Source: Salinicola endophyticus (GTDB taxonomy: Bacteria > Pseudomonadota > Gammaproteobacteria > Pseudomonadales > Halomonadaceae). Taken from it: a stretch of DNA of 64,000 bases. A model generated the notes under the pieces. It had not been told where the DNA came from. It ran no database searches and saw only the letters and a program-made list of their open reading frames with translations. The position numbers were made by a program, and so were the translations under genes. Every line of letters starts with the position of its first letter. Within the stretch, counting starts at the first letter, position 1. The stretch covers positions 433,718 through 497,717 of the forward strand of contig NZ_PZJO01000001.1 of the NCBI RefSeq assembly GCF_003206575.1, read 5' to 3'. Positions 1 through 8,271 of this stretch are shown piece by piece.

Positions 1-1317
1 GAGCTGATCGGCCACCGCGAGATCATCCTCAACGAGCCCGATGGCGACGCCCTCTACGGCCTCGACGTGCTGATCGACCCCGCCTACCGCGGCTATCGTC
101 TCGGTCGGCGCCTCTACGAAGCGCGCAAGGACCTGTGCCGCTCGATGAATCTGCGCGCGATCCTGGCCGGCGGCCGCATCCCCAACTATCACCAGCACGC
201 GTCGGAGATGTCGCCGGCAGAGTACATCGATCGGGTGGCACGCAAGGAGTTCTACGACCCCATCCTGTCGTTCCAGCTGGCCAACGACTTCCTGGTCAAG
301 CGGCTGTTGAAGAAGTATCTGCCCGAAGACGAGAAGTCGATGGGCTATGCCACCCTGCTGGAGTGGAACAACATCCTCTACGAACCGGCCAGCCTGGTGA
401 TCGACACCCGTCGTACCCAGATCCGGGTCGGTGCGGTGCAGTGGCAGATGCGCGAGTTCGACTCGGTCGAATCGGTGCTCAAGCAGGTCGAGTTCTACGT
501 CGATGCCATCTCCGACTATCAGAGCGACTTCGCGGTCTTTCCTGAGCTGTTCAACACTCCATTGATGGGGTTGACCGACCAGACCGACCAGGTCGAGGCG
601 ATCCAGTTCCTGGCTGGCTTCACCGAGCGCTTCAAGAGCGAGATCTCGCGCATGGCGGTCTCCTACAACATCAACATCGTCGCCGGTTCGATGGTGGAGA
701 AAGGTGACGACGGCAAGCTCTACAACGTCTCTTACCTGTGCCACCGGGACGGCAGCGTCGACCGCCAGGCCAAACTCCATATCACCCCCCAGGAGCGCCG
801 CGACTGGGTGGTCGAGGGCGGCGACGAGCTGTGCGTGTTCGAGACAGATGCCGGCCGCGTGGGCATCCTGATCTGCTACGACGTGGAGTTCCCGGAGCTG
901 CCGCGGCTGCTCGCCGAGCAGGACATGGACGTGCTGATCGTACCGTTCTGGACCGATACCAAGAACAGCTACCTGCGTGTACGCCACTGCGCCCAGGCCC
1001 GGGCGATCGAGAACGAGTGCTACGTGGTGGTGTGCGGCAGCGTCGGCAACGTGCCGTCAATCGAGAACCTGGACATCCAGTACGCCCAGTCGTCGGTGTT
1101 CTCGCCGTCGGACTTCGCCTTCCCCCATGACGCGGTACTCTCAGAGACCACCCCCAATACCGAGATGGTGATGTTCTCGGATCTCGACCTGAACAAGCTC
1201 AAGCTGGTGCGGGCCGAAGGTGCGGTGACCAACCTCAAGGATCGCCGGCTGGACCTCTACGACCTGCGCCTGCGTGACTGGTCGTGGAAGTCCGGGGCAC
1301 GTCAGGAAGAGAGCTGA
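1..1317 (+). CDS. GNAT acetyltransferase / carbon-nitrogen hydrolase fusion, 5' partial
   Basis: The reading frame is open from the first base, so the start lies upstream of the window. The first ~45 residues hold the end of a GNAT acetyltransferase domain, with an acetyl-CoA loop (RGYRLGRR). From about residue 135 of the visible part a nitrilase-superfamily domain follows. Its Glu-Lys-Cys triad is visible: Glu in FPELFNTP, Lys in KLHITPQE, Cys in LICYDVEFPEL. This two-domain order is that of the YhcX-like family, whose substrate is not known with certainty; amide hydrolysis and N-acylation are the expected chemistries. The next gene, mtfA, follows after 44 bases and may be cotranscribed. Family assignment is secure; cellular role is not. 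Confidence 0.92.
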   Translation, partial: ELIGHREIILNEPDGDALYGLDVLIDPAYRGYRLGRRLYEARKDLCRSMNLRAILAGGRIPNYHQHASEMSPAEYIDRVARKEFYDPILSFQLANDFLVKRLLKKYLPEDEKSMGYATLLEWNNILYEPASLVIDTRRTQIRVGAVQWQMREFDSVESVLKQVEFYVDAISDYQSDFAVFPELFNTPLMGLTDQTDQVEAIQFLAGFTERFKSEISRMAVSYNINIVAGSMVEKGDDGKLYNVSYLCHRDGSVDRQAKLHITPQERRDWVVEGGDELCVFETDAGRVGILICYDVEFPELPRLLAEQDMDVLIVPFWTDTKNSYLRVRHCAQARAIENECYVVVCGSVGNVPSIENLDIQYAQSSVFSPSDFAFPHDAVLSETTPNTEMVMFSDLDLNKLKLVRAEGAVTNLKDRRLDLYDLRLRDWSWKSGARQEES

Positions 1318-1361
1318 GCCATGTCTCGGGGCGAGCGTGACACCGCACCCAGGGGGCACGG

Positions 1362-2159
1362 GTGAAGTGGCCCGGCCTGTGGCCCGCCCGGCGTGGCGCC
1401 CCCGCGTTCGATGAGGCGTGCTGGCAGGCGGTGCGCCAGGGCCTGCCACTGCTCGCCGACCTCGAGGACAGCGAGGCCGCACGGCTGGGCGCACGCGCCT
1501 GGCAGCAGCTGCACCGCTGGCAGTGGGCGACTTCCGAGGGGGTCGAGTACGATCTCGCCGCCCAGCTCGCAATCGCCGCCCAGGCCTGCCTGCTGACGCT
1601 GGCCTGGAGCGACGACGACGCCAGCGCGGCCTTCGCCAACGTGCATGACATCGTGCTGGTCGCCGATGCCTTCCACCGCCGCGTGACGGAGCTGGACGAC
1701 TTCGGTGTGATGCACGAGTACGAGGATGAGCGTGCCGGCGAGACCTCCTGGCGCGGCCCGGTGGTGCTCGCCACCCCCGAGGTCGGCGCCAGTGGCGACT
1801 ACTCCGGCTACAACGTGATCATCCACGAGTTCGCCCACAAGCTCGACCTGGGCAACTCCCACGACGTCGACGGCTTCCCGCCGCTCGCCGCCGCGAGCGA
1901 TGTCACCGCCCAGGAGTGGCATCGCATCTTCACCGCGGTGTGGGACGACCTGCAGGCGCACCTCGCCCGCGGCGCAGAGACGCCGATCGACGACTACGCC
2001 GCCACCCACCCCGGCGAGTGCTTCGCGGTCTGCTGCGAACTCTTCTTCACCGCCCCGGATCAGTTGTTCGAGGTCTATCCCGAGCTTTACGACCTGCTGA
2101 AGCGCTACTTCGGGCAGGATGCCATGACGCGCTTCACACGCCCCCCGCCATCCGCCTGA
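1362..2159 (+). CDS. mtfA: MtfA-like zinc metallopeptidase (Mlc titration factor A)
   Basis: 265 residues, close to the usual size of MtfA. The zinc site HEFAH is at residues 155-159 and the third ligand is probably the Glu of ECFAV near 219. In enterobacteria MtfA is a soluble aminopeptidase that binds and inactivates the glucose repressor Mlc (DgsA). No mlc gene is in this window, so the partner here is unknown. The start is a GTG 44 bases after the preceding stop; an in-frame later start is possible but would remove conserved N-terminal sequence. Followed by a 521-bp AT-rich spacer. Confidence 0.9.
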   Translation: MKWPGLWPARRGAPAFDEACWQAVRQGLPLLADLEDSEAARLGARAWQQLHRWQWATSEGVEYDLAAQLAIAAQACLLTLAWSDDDASAAFANVHDIVLVADAFHRRVTELDDFGVMHEYEDERAGETSWRGPVVLATPEVGASGDYSGYNVIIHEFAHKLDLGNSHDVDGFPPLAAASDVTAQEWHRIFTAVWDDLQAHLARGAETPIDDYAATHPGECFAVCCELFFTAPDQLFEVYPELYDLLKRYFGQDAMTRFTRPPPSA

Positions 2160-2680
2160 GGCCGATTTCAACGCCGTATTGCTGAGCGCAGGCATTCTGT
2201 AAACACCCTCTCGGCGTGCCACGCGCCTGCGCCTCGTCTTCATCGGCCGGAAAGTTCGGTAGCGATCGAGGAGGTTCCTCAGTAGAAGCGAGCAGAGTGA
2301 GGTGATCGCTCCCTATCATCCTCCCGCTTGATCACGCGCTGCTTTTTCTCGAAAAGGTGTTTGATGCGGGTTTTTCGACGAGACGACATGCTCGTTCTTC
2401 CCTGCTAATTACCGCACGTTGACGTGCGATGAAAAAGTGGCCATAAGATGATGGGACATACAGTATCCAACACTTATCTATTGGAAAAATGACAGCAAAT
2501 CATCGGAAATTCTCACCTTTTCAGGCATCTTAGATCAATCCTCGAAAAAGACCTGACGTCCTGTCGTGATCTGATCTCACCAAGGCGCATCATGAAATGA
2601 TACTGGAGCATTTTTTACGTATCTTTCTTGGTTAAAATTCGAACGCAATAGCGTAAAAAATCGCCGGATGGAGGATCAAG
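2160..2680. other. AT-rich spacer without a supported gene
   Basis: This 521-bp stretch is visibly richer in A and T than the surrounding coding DNA, especially from about 2330. I see no convincing reading frame on either strand. It contains a perfect inverted repeat (CGCACGT-TG-ACGTGCG, 2413-2428) that could be a regulator site. The end carries the ribosome-binding site GGAGGA (2670-2675) of the next gene. The size suggests a regulated or foreign promoter region, which is inference. Confidence 0.5.
2413..2428. promoter_or_regulatory. inverted repeat, possible operator
   Basis: CGCACGT and ACGTGCG face each other across TG, giving a perfect 16-bp dyad inside the AT-rich spacer 253 bp upstream of the MTHFR-like gene. 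It is not followed by a T run, so an operator is likelier than a terminator. The binding protein is unknown. Confidence 0.3.
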
Positions 2681-3601
2681 ATGTCGGCGCCATTCGCCAA
2701 GCCCAAAGACGCGGTGACGACACCGCTGAACAAGGGGCCTTGCGTGCCATTCATCCCGCTGTTCCAGGGATATTCGATAGAGGCCACACCGAAGGCAATA
2801 CTTGGAGACAGGGTCGAATGGGGCGCCGTCCCCGAGGAAACCCGCATTTTCATCCCCCAATTCCCGAAGAATACGCACGAGGAGATGCTGGCGTGCGCCA
2901 AGCGATTGCAGGGCATGGGGTTCAAACCGGTACCCCATGTGACCGCACGTAGCCTGGCCGACAAGCGTGCATTCGAGCGTTTGCTATCGAAACTGGTGGA
3001 AGAGACCGCCGTCGATGAGATCCTGCTGCTGGCCGGCGGCGACGACACGCCTCGCGGCCAGCTCGGCAACACGCTCGAGCTGCTGGAGTCGGGTATCATC
3101 GAGCGTGTCGGCATACGGCGTATCGGTGTGGCGGGGCACTCGGAGGGTCACCCCGAGGCGACGCAGGAAGCGCTCGACCGTGCGTTGGCGATCAAGAATG
3201 CCTTTTCGGTCGAGACCGGTATACCACTCTACATCGTCACCCAGTTTTTCTTCGATGCCGACCCTTTCATTGCCTGGGAGCGTCGTATTCGGGAGCAAGG
3301 CAATCGGTTGCCGATTCATGCCGGCCTGCACGGTCTGGCCAGTGGCCCCAGCCTGCTCAAGCACGCCATGGCTTGCGGGGTCGGTTCCTCGGTCAAGGTG
3401 CTGCGCAGGAACATGACCGGATTGAGAGGATTGCTGAGCCTGAGCTGGCGAGGTCAGGATCCGGGCCGGATCGTCAAGGCACTGGCTGCCTCCAAAGAGC
3501 GCGATCCGGCCAGCAACCTCGCGGGCTTCCACTTTTATGCCCTGGGTGCGTTCGATCTCACGGTGAAGTGGGCCAATCGTTTCGCGCAAACTCGAGGATG
3601 A
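2681..3601 (+). CDS. methylenetetrahydrofolate reductase-like protein
   Basis: 306 residues, the size of a MetF/MTHFR catalytic barrel. The folate-site motif VTQFFFD is present near residue 185 and the chain ends with the HFYALGAF strand that corresponds to the HFYTLNR region of MetF. Flavin-dependent reduction of methylene-tetrahydrofolate to methyl-tetrahydrofolate is the family reaction. The central part diverges from housekeeping MetF, so it may be a paralogue working in one-carbon catabolism (for example of methylated amines); that is inference. The start ATG has GGAGGA five bases upstream. It is a monocistronic unit by position, with a long AT-rich leader region. Confidence 0.75.
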   Translation: MSAPFAKPKDAVTTPLNKGPCVPFIPLFQGYSIEATPKAILGDRVEWGAVPEETRIFIPQFPKNTHEEMLACAKRLQGMGFKPVPHVTARSLADKRAFERLLSKLVEETAVDEILLLAGGDDTPRGQLGNTLELLESGIIERVGIRRIGVAGHSEGHPEATQEALDRALAIKNAFSVETGIPLYIVTQFFFDADPFIAWERRIREQGNRLPIHAGLHGLASGPSLLKHAMACGVGSSVKVLRRNMTGLRGLLSLSWRGQDPGRIVKALAASKERDPASNLAGFHFYALGAFDLTVKWANRFAQTRG

Positions 3602-3636
3602 CCGGGGTCATCGCCCCGTCGGCGCCGTCTCTCTAG

Positions 3637-3672
3637 CAACGACCCACCGGTAGCCAACGACCCACCGGTAGC
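3637..3672. repeat. tandem duplication, 2 x 18 bp
   Basis: CAACGACCCACCGGTAGC occurs twice, exactly adjacent (3637-3654 and 3655-3672), downstream of the MTHFR-like gene. Perfect identity suggests a recent duplication. Confidence 0.9.
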
Positions 3673-3745
3673 CGGCAAGATACCGCGTATCGGATAGCCC
3701 GCCTCCGCCCGACGGACAGCGTGTCGAATAGAATTGGGATCGCCT

Positions 3746-4093
3746 CTACACCGATCTCGCTGCCATCACGCGCTCAAACGCCTCCCGCCAAGCCCCGGCC
3801 TGTCGCGCCGGATCGACGGGGAACCGACCCAGTTCCACGGCAAGATCGAAGAAGCCCTGGGCGGGCAGCCCTTCTCCGCGGCGGCTGACGACCAGCGCGG
3901 CGATCAAGGGCCGGCCGTGCTCGGCGTCTTCACGCATCAGGCTTTCCAGCGCCTGGGCGACGCGTTGAATGGTGCGCGGCGGCTGCAAGCCCAGCGCCTC
4001 GGCGAGCTGCTGGTAGGTGATCGGTAGCGCCTCGCGGGGAGCCGCCTCCAGGTAGTGGCGAATGCACTGGGGAAGTGCGGAATCTTGGGTCAT
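3746..4093 (-). CDS. hypothetical protein, 115 aa, possibly winged-helix
   Basis: I do not recognise this protein by name. It begins MTQDSALPQC and has the stretch ITYQQLAEALGLQPPRTIQ at residues 25-43, which reads like a helix-turn-helix (a conserved glycine turn between two helices). The second half is acidic/aromatic and without motifs. No signal peptide or membrane segment. It is five bases downstream of the YCII gene on the same strand, so the two are probably cotranscribed. A DNA-binding role is inferred only from the short helix-turn-helix resemblance. Confidence 0.7.
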   Translation of the reverse strand: MTQDSALPQCIRHYLEAAPREALPITYQQLAEALGLQPPRTIQRVAQALESLMREDAEHGRPLIAALVVSRRGEGLPAQGFFDLAVELGRFPVDPARQAGAWREAFERVMAARSV

Positions 4094-4098
4094 CGGGC

Positions 4099-4395
4099 TC
4101 AGGCGTCAGGGTCGAACAGTTTTACCTCGCGGATATCGACGTGCTCCCAGACACGGCCGGTCAGGTAGGGCTCGGTCTCGAGCCAGGCGTCGAGCGCGGC
4201 GCGATCTTCGAACTGAAAATGCGCGTTGGAGCCGATCATCTTGCCGTTCTCATCCAGGAATGCCCCGCCGCTCAGGAATTTTCCCTGCCTGGCGAGTTCC
4301 TGAATACCGGCCAGATGGGCCTCGCGATTGGCCAGGCGGCGGTCGAGCGCGCCGTCATCGGTGTAGTCGTGCGCCACGACCGCGTACTGTGTCAT
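4099..4395 (-). CDS. YCII-family protein
   Basis: 98 residues from the chosen ATG. The longer frame starts at 4422, but the internal ATG at 4395 has a strong GGAGAG ribosome-binding site and begins MTQYAVVAHDYTDDG, the typical YCII start. YCII domains are small ferredoxin-like folds with a conserved His/Asp pair (here the HD near residue 9) proposed to be catalytic; the substrate is unknown. The segment GKFLSGGAFLDENGKMIGS is characteristic. Probably the first gene of a two-gene unit with the 115-aa protein. Confidence 0.85.
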   Translation of the reverse strand: MTQYAVVAHDYTDDGALDRRLANREAHLAGIQELARQGKFLSGGAFLDENGKMIGSNAHFQFEDRAALDAWLETEPYLTGRVWEHVDIREVKLFDPDA

Positions 4396-4612
4396 GCCCT
4401 GCTCTCCTCGTTGTTTCGCCACTGGATAGAGTCGGCATCATGCGCCAAGCGCTCGGCGTGAACAAACCGACATCCGAGATGCCGGTGACCCATCCGCCAG
4501 GTTCAGCCAAGCGCCTGCGCTCGGGTATGCTAGCCAGATGAAGCTCGCCCTGCTGCGGCTATGTTTCGGCGCCCGCTGCCGTACCGAATGCCCGCATCCA
4601 CTTAGAGGTCTC

Positions 4613-5476
4613 ATGCGAAAGATTCTGCTCGTCGACAACGGCTCCCTGCGCCCCGCCGCGACGCTCAACCTGCGCCGGCTCGCCGAGGCCCTGAGCCAGG
4701 CCAGTGGCGAGGCGGTCGAGGCCACCTCGCTGCTGCACTCGTTCAAGATTCCACCCGAGCAGCTCGGCGGGCACAAGGCCGTCTCGCTGGGCCCGCTGGC
4801 CGAGCGCCATGCCGCCGCGGGCGTGACCGAGCTGCTGATCCTGCCCTTCTTCTTCGGGCCGAGCCAGGCGCTGACGCGCTATCTGCCGGAGCGGCTGGCC
4901 GAGGTGCAGGCCAACTACCCCCAGCTTTCGGTGAAGGTCGCCCCGCCGCTGATCGATACGCTGCTGGCGCCGGATCTGCGCCTGGCACAGCTTCTCGCCG
5001 ACAACGTGCGCGAACGCATGACAGGCCGGCCCCGCCCGCAGGTCGTGCTGGTCGACCACGGCAGCCCGATCCCCGAGGTCACGGCGGTGCGCAACTACCT
5101 CACCGGGCAGCTGAGCGCGCTGCTGGCCGATGAGGTCGCGTGTGTGACCTTTGCCTCGATGGAGCGCCGCGAGGGCGATGCCTACCGATTCAACGAGCCA
5201 CTGCTGGAGGATCTGCTCGCCTCCCCGGCCCTGGCCGAGGGTGACGTGATCCTCGCGATGCTGTTTCTCTCTCCGGGCCGCCACGCCGGCGAGGGAGGCG
5301 ATATCGCCGAGATCTGCACCCAGGCGATGTCCCGCTCCCCCGGCCTGAGCGTGGAAACAACGCGGTTGGTGGGCGAGAACGACGCCATCGTCGAGATCCT
5401 TGCCACTCGCCTGCAGCAGGCACTCGCCGGTGGTCCCCTGCTGATGGCGCTCGCCTCGGCGTCGCCGCCGGCGTGA
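4613..5476 (+). CDS. CbiX/sirohydrochlorin chelatase-like protein
   Basis: 287 residues from the ATG at 4613, which has AGAGG upstream; an in-frame ATG at 4538 would add 25 unlike residues. Two CbiX-like halves are visible: the first begins ILLVDNGSLRP, the second VVLVDHGSPIPE near residue 145, the usual metal-binding HGS site; only the second half keeps the histidine. Class II chelatases insert Co, Ni or Fe in tetrapyrroles, but two-domain CbiX-like proteins outside cobalamin operons have unproven activity. No cobalamin gene lies nearby. It precedes ltaE by 76 bases on the same strand. Confidence 0.75.
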   Translation: MRKILLVDNGSLRPAATLNLRRLAEALSQASGEAVEATSLLHSFKIPPEQLGGHKAVSLGPLAERHAAAGVTELLILPFFFGPSQALTRYLPERLAEVQANYPQLSVKVAPPLIDTLLAPDLRLAQLLADNVRERMTGRPRPQVVLVDHGSPIPEVTAVRNYLTGQLSALLADEVACVTFASMERREGDAYRFNEPLLEDLLASPALAEGDVILAMLFLSPGRHAGEGGDIAEICTQAMSRSPGLSVETTRLVGENDAIVEILATRLQQALAGGPLLMALASASPPA

Positions 5477-5552
5477 GCGACGCCCGACCAGGCGCCTGGC
5501 CGAGGCGACCCTCAGCACGACCCTCTGCAACGACACTTCAAAGGCGCTTCCC

Positions 5553-6569
5553 ATGATCGATCTACGCAGCGATACCGTGACCCGACCCAGCGCCGAGATG
5601 CGCCAGGTGATGTTCGACGCTCCCCTGGGTGACGACGTCTGGGGCGACGACCCCAGTGTCCATCAGTTGCAGCACTACGCCGCCGCCCAGGCCGGCAAGG
5701 CGGCGGCACTGTTCTTTCCCTCCGGCACCCAGAGCAACCTGGTCGCGCTGATGAGCCACTGCCAGCGCGGCGACGAATATATCGTCGGCCAGCAGGCGCA
5801 CACCTATCGCCTGGAGGGCGGCGGCGCGGCGGTACTGGGCAGCATCCAGCCGCAGCCGATCGACAACGCCGCCGACGGTAGCCTGCCGATGGAGAAGATC
5901 GCTGCCGCGATCAAGCCGATCGACCCGCACTTCGCCCGGACCCGGCTGCTGGCGCTGGAGAACACCTTCAATGGGCAGGTGCTGGATGCCGACTACGTCC
6001 ATCAGGCGACCGCGCTGGCCCGCCGCCATGGCCTCGCCACCCATCTCGACGGTGCCCGGGTGGGCAATGCCGTGACCGCCAGCGGCTCGACGCTGGAAGC
6101 GCTGTGTGCCCCCTTCGACAGCGTCTCGATCTGCTGCTCCAAGGGTCTCGGCGCGCCGGCCGGTTCGGTACTGGTGGGCAGCCAGGCGCTGATCGATCAG
6201 GCCCGGCGCTGGCGCAAGGTGGTGGGCGGCGGCATGCGCCAGGTGGGGCTACTGGCAGCGGCCTGCGAATATGCGCTGACACACCATCTGCCGGCCTTGG
6301 CCGCGGATCATGCCAAGGCCGAGCGCCTGGCGGCAGGACTCGGCGCCATCGACGGCATCGAGGTGACCTCGCAGGCGACCAACATGGTATTCGTGCGCTT
6401 CAACCGCGGCGACACCTTCGACCCCGAGCACCTGCACGCCTGGCTGAGGGAGCGCGACATCCTGGTCGGCGCGCTCTACGCGCCGCGCTTCGTCACCCAC
6501 CGGGATGTTTCCGAGGCGGATATCGATCAGGTGGTGGACGCCTTCGCGCGCTACTTCGCCAGCCACTGA
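5553..6569 (+). CDS. ltaE: low-specificity L-threonine aldolase
   Basis: 338 residues. The beginning MIDLRSDTVTRPS and the PLP-lysine motif SICCSKGLGAPAGSVL (about residues 190-205) identify a fold-type I threonine aldolase, which cleaves L-threonine or L-allo-threonine to glycine and acetaldehyde. The chain is of full length and no key motif is missing. Low-specificity members also act on other beta-hydroxy amino acids. It may be cotranscribed with the CbiX-like gene. Confidence 0.9.
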   Translation: MIDLRSDTVTRPSAEMRQVMFDAPLGDDVWGDDPSVHQLQHYAAAQAGKAAALFFPSGTQSNLVALMSHCQRGDEYIVGQQAHTYRLEGGGAAVLGSIQPQPIDNAADGSLPMEKIAAAIKPIDPHFARTRLLALENTFNGQVLDADYVHQATALARRHGLATHLDGARVGNAVTASGSTLEALCAPFDSVSICCSKGLGAPAGSVLVGSQALIDQARRWRKVVGGGMRQVGLLAAACEYALTHHLPALAADHAKAERLAAGLGAIDGIEVTSQATNMVFVRFNRGDTFDPEHLHAWLRERDILVGALYAPRFVTHRDVSEADIDQVVDAFARYFASH

Positions 6570-6587
6570 TCCGCACCGACGGCTCAC

Positions 6588-7052
6588 TCAGTCGACCCGG
6601 GTGGACGAGCCGGAAGCGGGACGCGTCGGCGTGGAGCGCGTCGTGGTGGTCGTGGTGGTCGTGGTCGAGCGGGTGGTGGTGGAGCTGGCCCCTGGCCCGC
6701 CATCACCACTCGGCGCGTCGGGATCGCAGACCCGCCGCGCGGTGGAGATGGTGGTGCCGCCGTCGCGGCCATGGCAGATCGTGCCACCGGCCGAGTCGTC
6801 CCGCGTCGGCGGCGGGTTGGGCGCGGTATTGATGCCGGGCACCACCTGGATCTCCAGGCGCCGCGGCACATAGTCGGCGCGGCCGTCGTGGTTGTTGTCG
6901 GGCAGTTGCACGCGCTTGCCGGTGTGCGGGTCGATACCGGTGACACTCTGCGCCAGCGCGACACCGGCCGCGGGCAGCGCCGCCACCAGGGCCAGGCTCA
7001 GCGTCAGCAACGCCGTGGCCAGCGGGCGGCGGGATCGCGATATCACAGACAT
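6588..7052 (-). CDS. secreted protein with Thr-rich tail, function unknown
   Basis: 154 residues. Residues 1-36 are a clear Sec signal peptide (basic start, long hydrophobic core, cleavage near ALAQS). The mature part has a segment with DNNHDGRADYVP, resembling a calcium-binding FG-GAP or dockerin-like loop, then a Thr/Ser/Arg-rich low-complexity tail with a run of nine threonines encoded by alternating ACC/ACG/ACA codons. The tail suggests an extended, perhaps surface-exposed linker. No family recognised. It converges on ltaE. Confidence 0.65.
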   Translation of the reverse strand: MSVISRSRRPLATALLTLSLALVAALPAAGVALAQSVTGIDPHTGKRVQLPDNNHDGRADYVPRRLEIQVVPGINTAPNPPPTRDDSAGGTICHGRDGGTTISTARRVCDPDAPSGDGGPGASSTTTRSTTTTTTTTTRSTPTRPASGSSTRVD

Positions 7053-7117
7053 GTTCCACCTCGGAGTTGGCGGGAAAGGCTTTCAGCATAGCGCACCTGC
7101 GCCGCGGCCGGCCCGGC

Positions 7118-7981
7118 TCAGTTCGCCGCCAGCAGCCAATCCCACAGCGCCGCTGCCGGGGCCCGCAGCTGACGGCTGGCCGGACGCACCAGCCAGAACG
7201 CCTCGTCGGTGGCCATGTCCAGGGCGAAGGGCGCCACCAGGTCGCGGCTCGCCTCGAGCAGGCGGCGATGCGACAGCGCGATCCCCCCGCCATAGCCGGC
7301 CAGCGCCAGGGTAGTCACGTGGGTATCGCAGATCATCGCCCGACAGCGACTCTCGAGCCCGGCGACCCCCGCCAGGGCCAGCCAGCTCGGCCAGCCGGCG
7401 GCGAACCCCGCGGCGTGCAGCAGCGTCTCGCCGGCCAGATCGGCGGGCTCACGCAGGCGCTGGGCGAATGCCGCGCTGCATACCGGCAGCAGGCGCTCCT
7501 CCCCCAGGCACTGCGCGGTGAGATCGGGCCACTCGCCATGGCCATAGCGGAGCTCCAGATCCACCCCTTCGGCACCGAAGTCATCTGCCCAGATCGCGCT
7601 CACCAGGCGCAGGGTGACCTGCGGGTGGGCCTGCTGGAAACGCAGCAGCCGTGGCGCCAGCCAGGTCTGCTGGAGTGCTGGCGTGGCGCGCAGGGTGACC
7701 GGCGCATCGGGGCTCGGCCCGAACACCTCGGCGGTGCCTTCGGCCAGCCGCGTGAAAGCGTCCTGCACGCTGGGCAGCCAGGCGCGCCCGGCCGGGGTCA
7801 GCGCCAGACTGCGCGGATGGCGCACGAACAGCGGCTGCCCGACGCGATCCTCGAGCAGCCGGATACGCTGGCTGATCGCCGACTGGGTCACCCCCAGTTC
7901 ACGCCCCGCGGCGGTGAAGCTGAGCGTACGCGCGGCCGCCTCGAACGCATGTAGCCAGAGCACCGGAGGTAGTTGGGCCAT
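7118..7981 (-). CDS. LysR-family regulator (GcvA-like), divergent to gbb hydroxylase
   Basis: 287 residues from the ATG at 7981, chosen because GAGGAGAG lies just upstream; the frame opens earlier but those residues are unlike the family. The start LPPVLWLHAFEAAARTLSF and the helix-turn-helix FTAAGRELGVTQSAISQRI are typical of the GcvA/AmpR-like branch. The C-terminal part is a two-lobed effector domain. It is transcribed away from the gamma-butyrobetaine hydroxylase gene 290 bp upstream, so it most likely regulates that gene and its binding protein. Confidence 0.88.
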   Translation of the reverse strand: MAQLPPVLWLHAFEAAARTLSFTAAGRELGVTQSAISQRIRLLEDRVGQPLFVRHPRSLALTPAGRAWLPSVQDAFTRLAEGTAEVFGPSPDAPVTLRATPALQQTWLAPRLLRFQQAHPQVTLRLVSAIWADDFGAEGVDLELRYGHGEWPDLTAQCLGEERLLPVCSAAFAQRLREPADLAGETLLHAAGFAAGWPSWLALAGVAGLESRCRAMICDTHVTTLALAGYGGGIALSHRRLLEASRDLVAPFALDMATDEAFWLVRPASRQLRAPAAALWDWLLAAN

Positions 7982-8014
7982 GGAATTCTCTCCTCGTCTC
8001 TCCCTGTGATCGCG

Positions 8015-8062
8015 CTCCGGCTTCGACATCGCTGTCGACTTCGGCATCGACACGGATCATGG
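8015..8062. repeat. degenerate 12-bp tandem array, 4 units
   Basis: Four consecutive 12-mers: CTCCGGCTTCGA, CATCGCTGTCGA, CTTCGGCATCGA, CACGGATCATGG. The first three share the ending TCGA. The array lies 34 bp upstream of the LysR start codon, probably within its leader. Confidence 0.55.
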
Positions 8063-8271
8063 GAGATGTTGCAACAGACCGCGAACGCGCATGGCATAGG
8101 CCATAGCCTAAGCAGGGTATTAGCTCAGCTTGGCCTTAGCCGACAGATTAATCGTTTGTCACCCTTCACCGCCATCCGCATCCTGTATCGATACCGCGAG
8201 ACGCGAGGCGTCGACGCGCGCCTTTCACTCGCCCATCGCTGATCCGCTCATCCGTCATTCGCCCACAAGAG

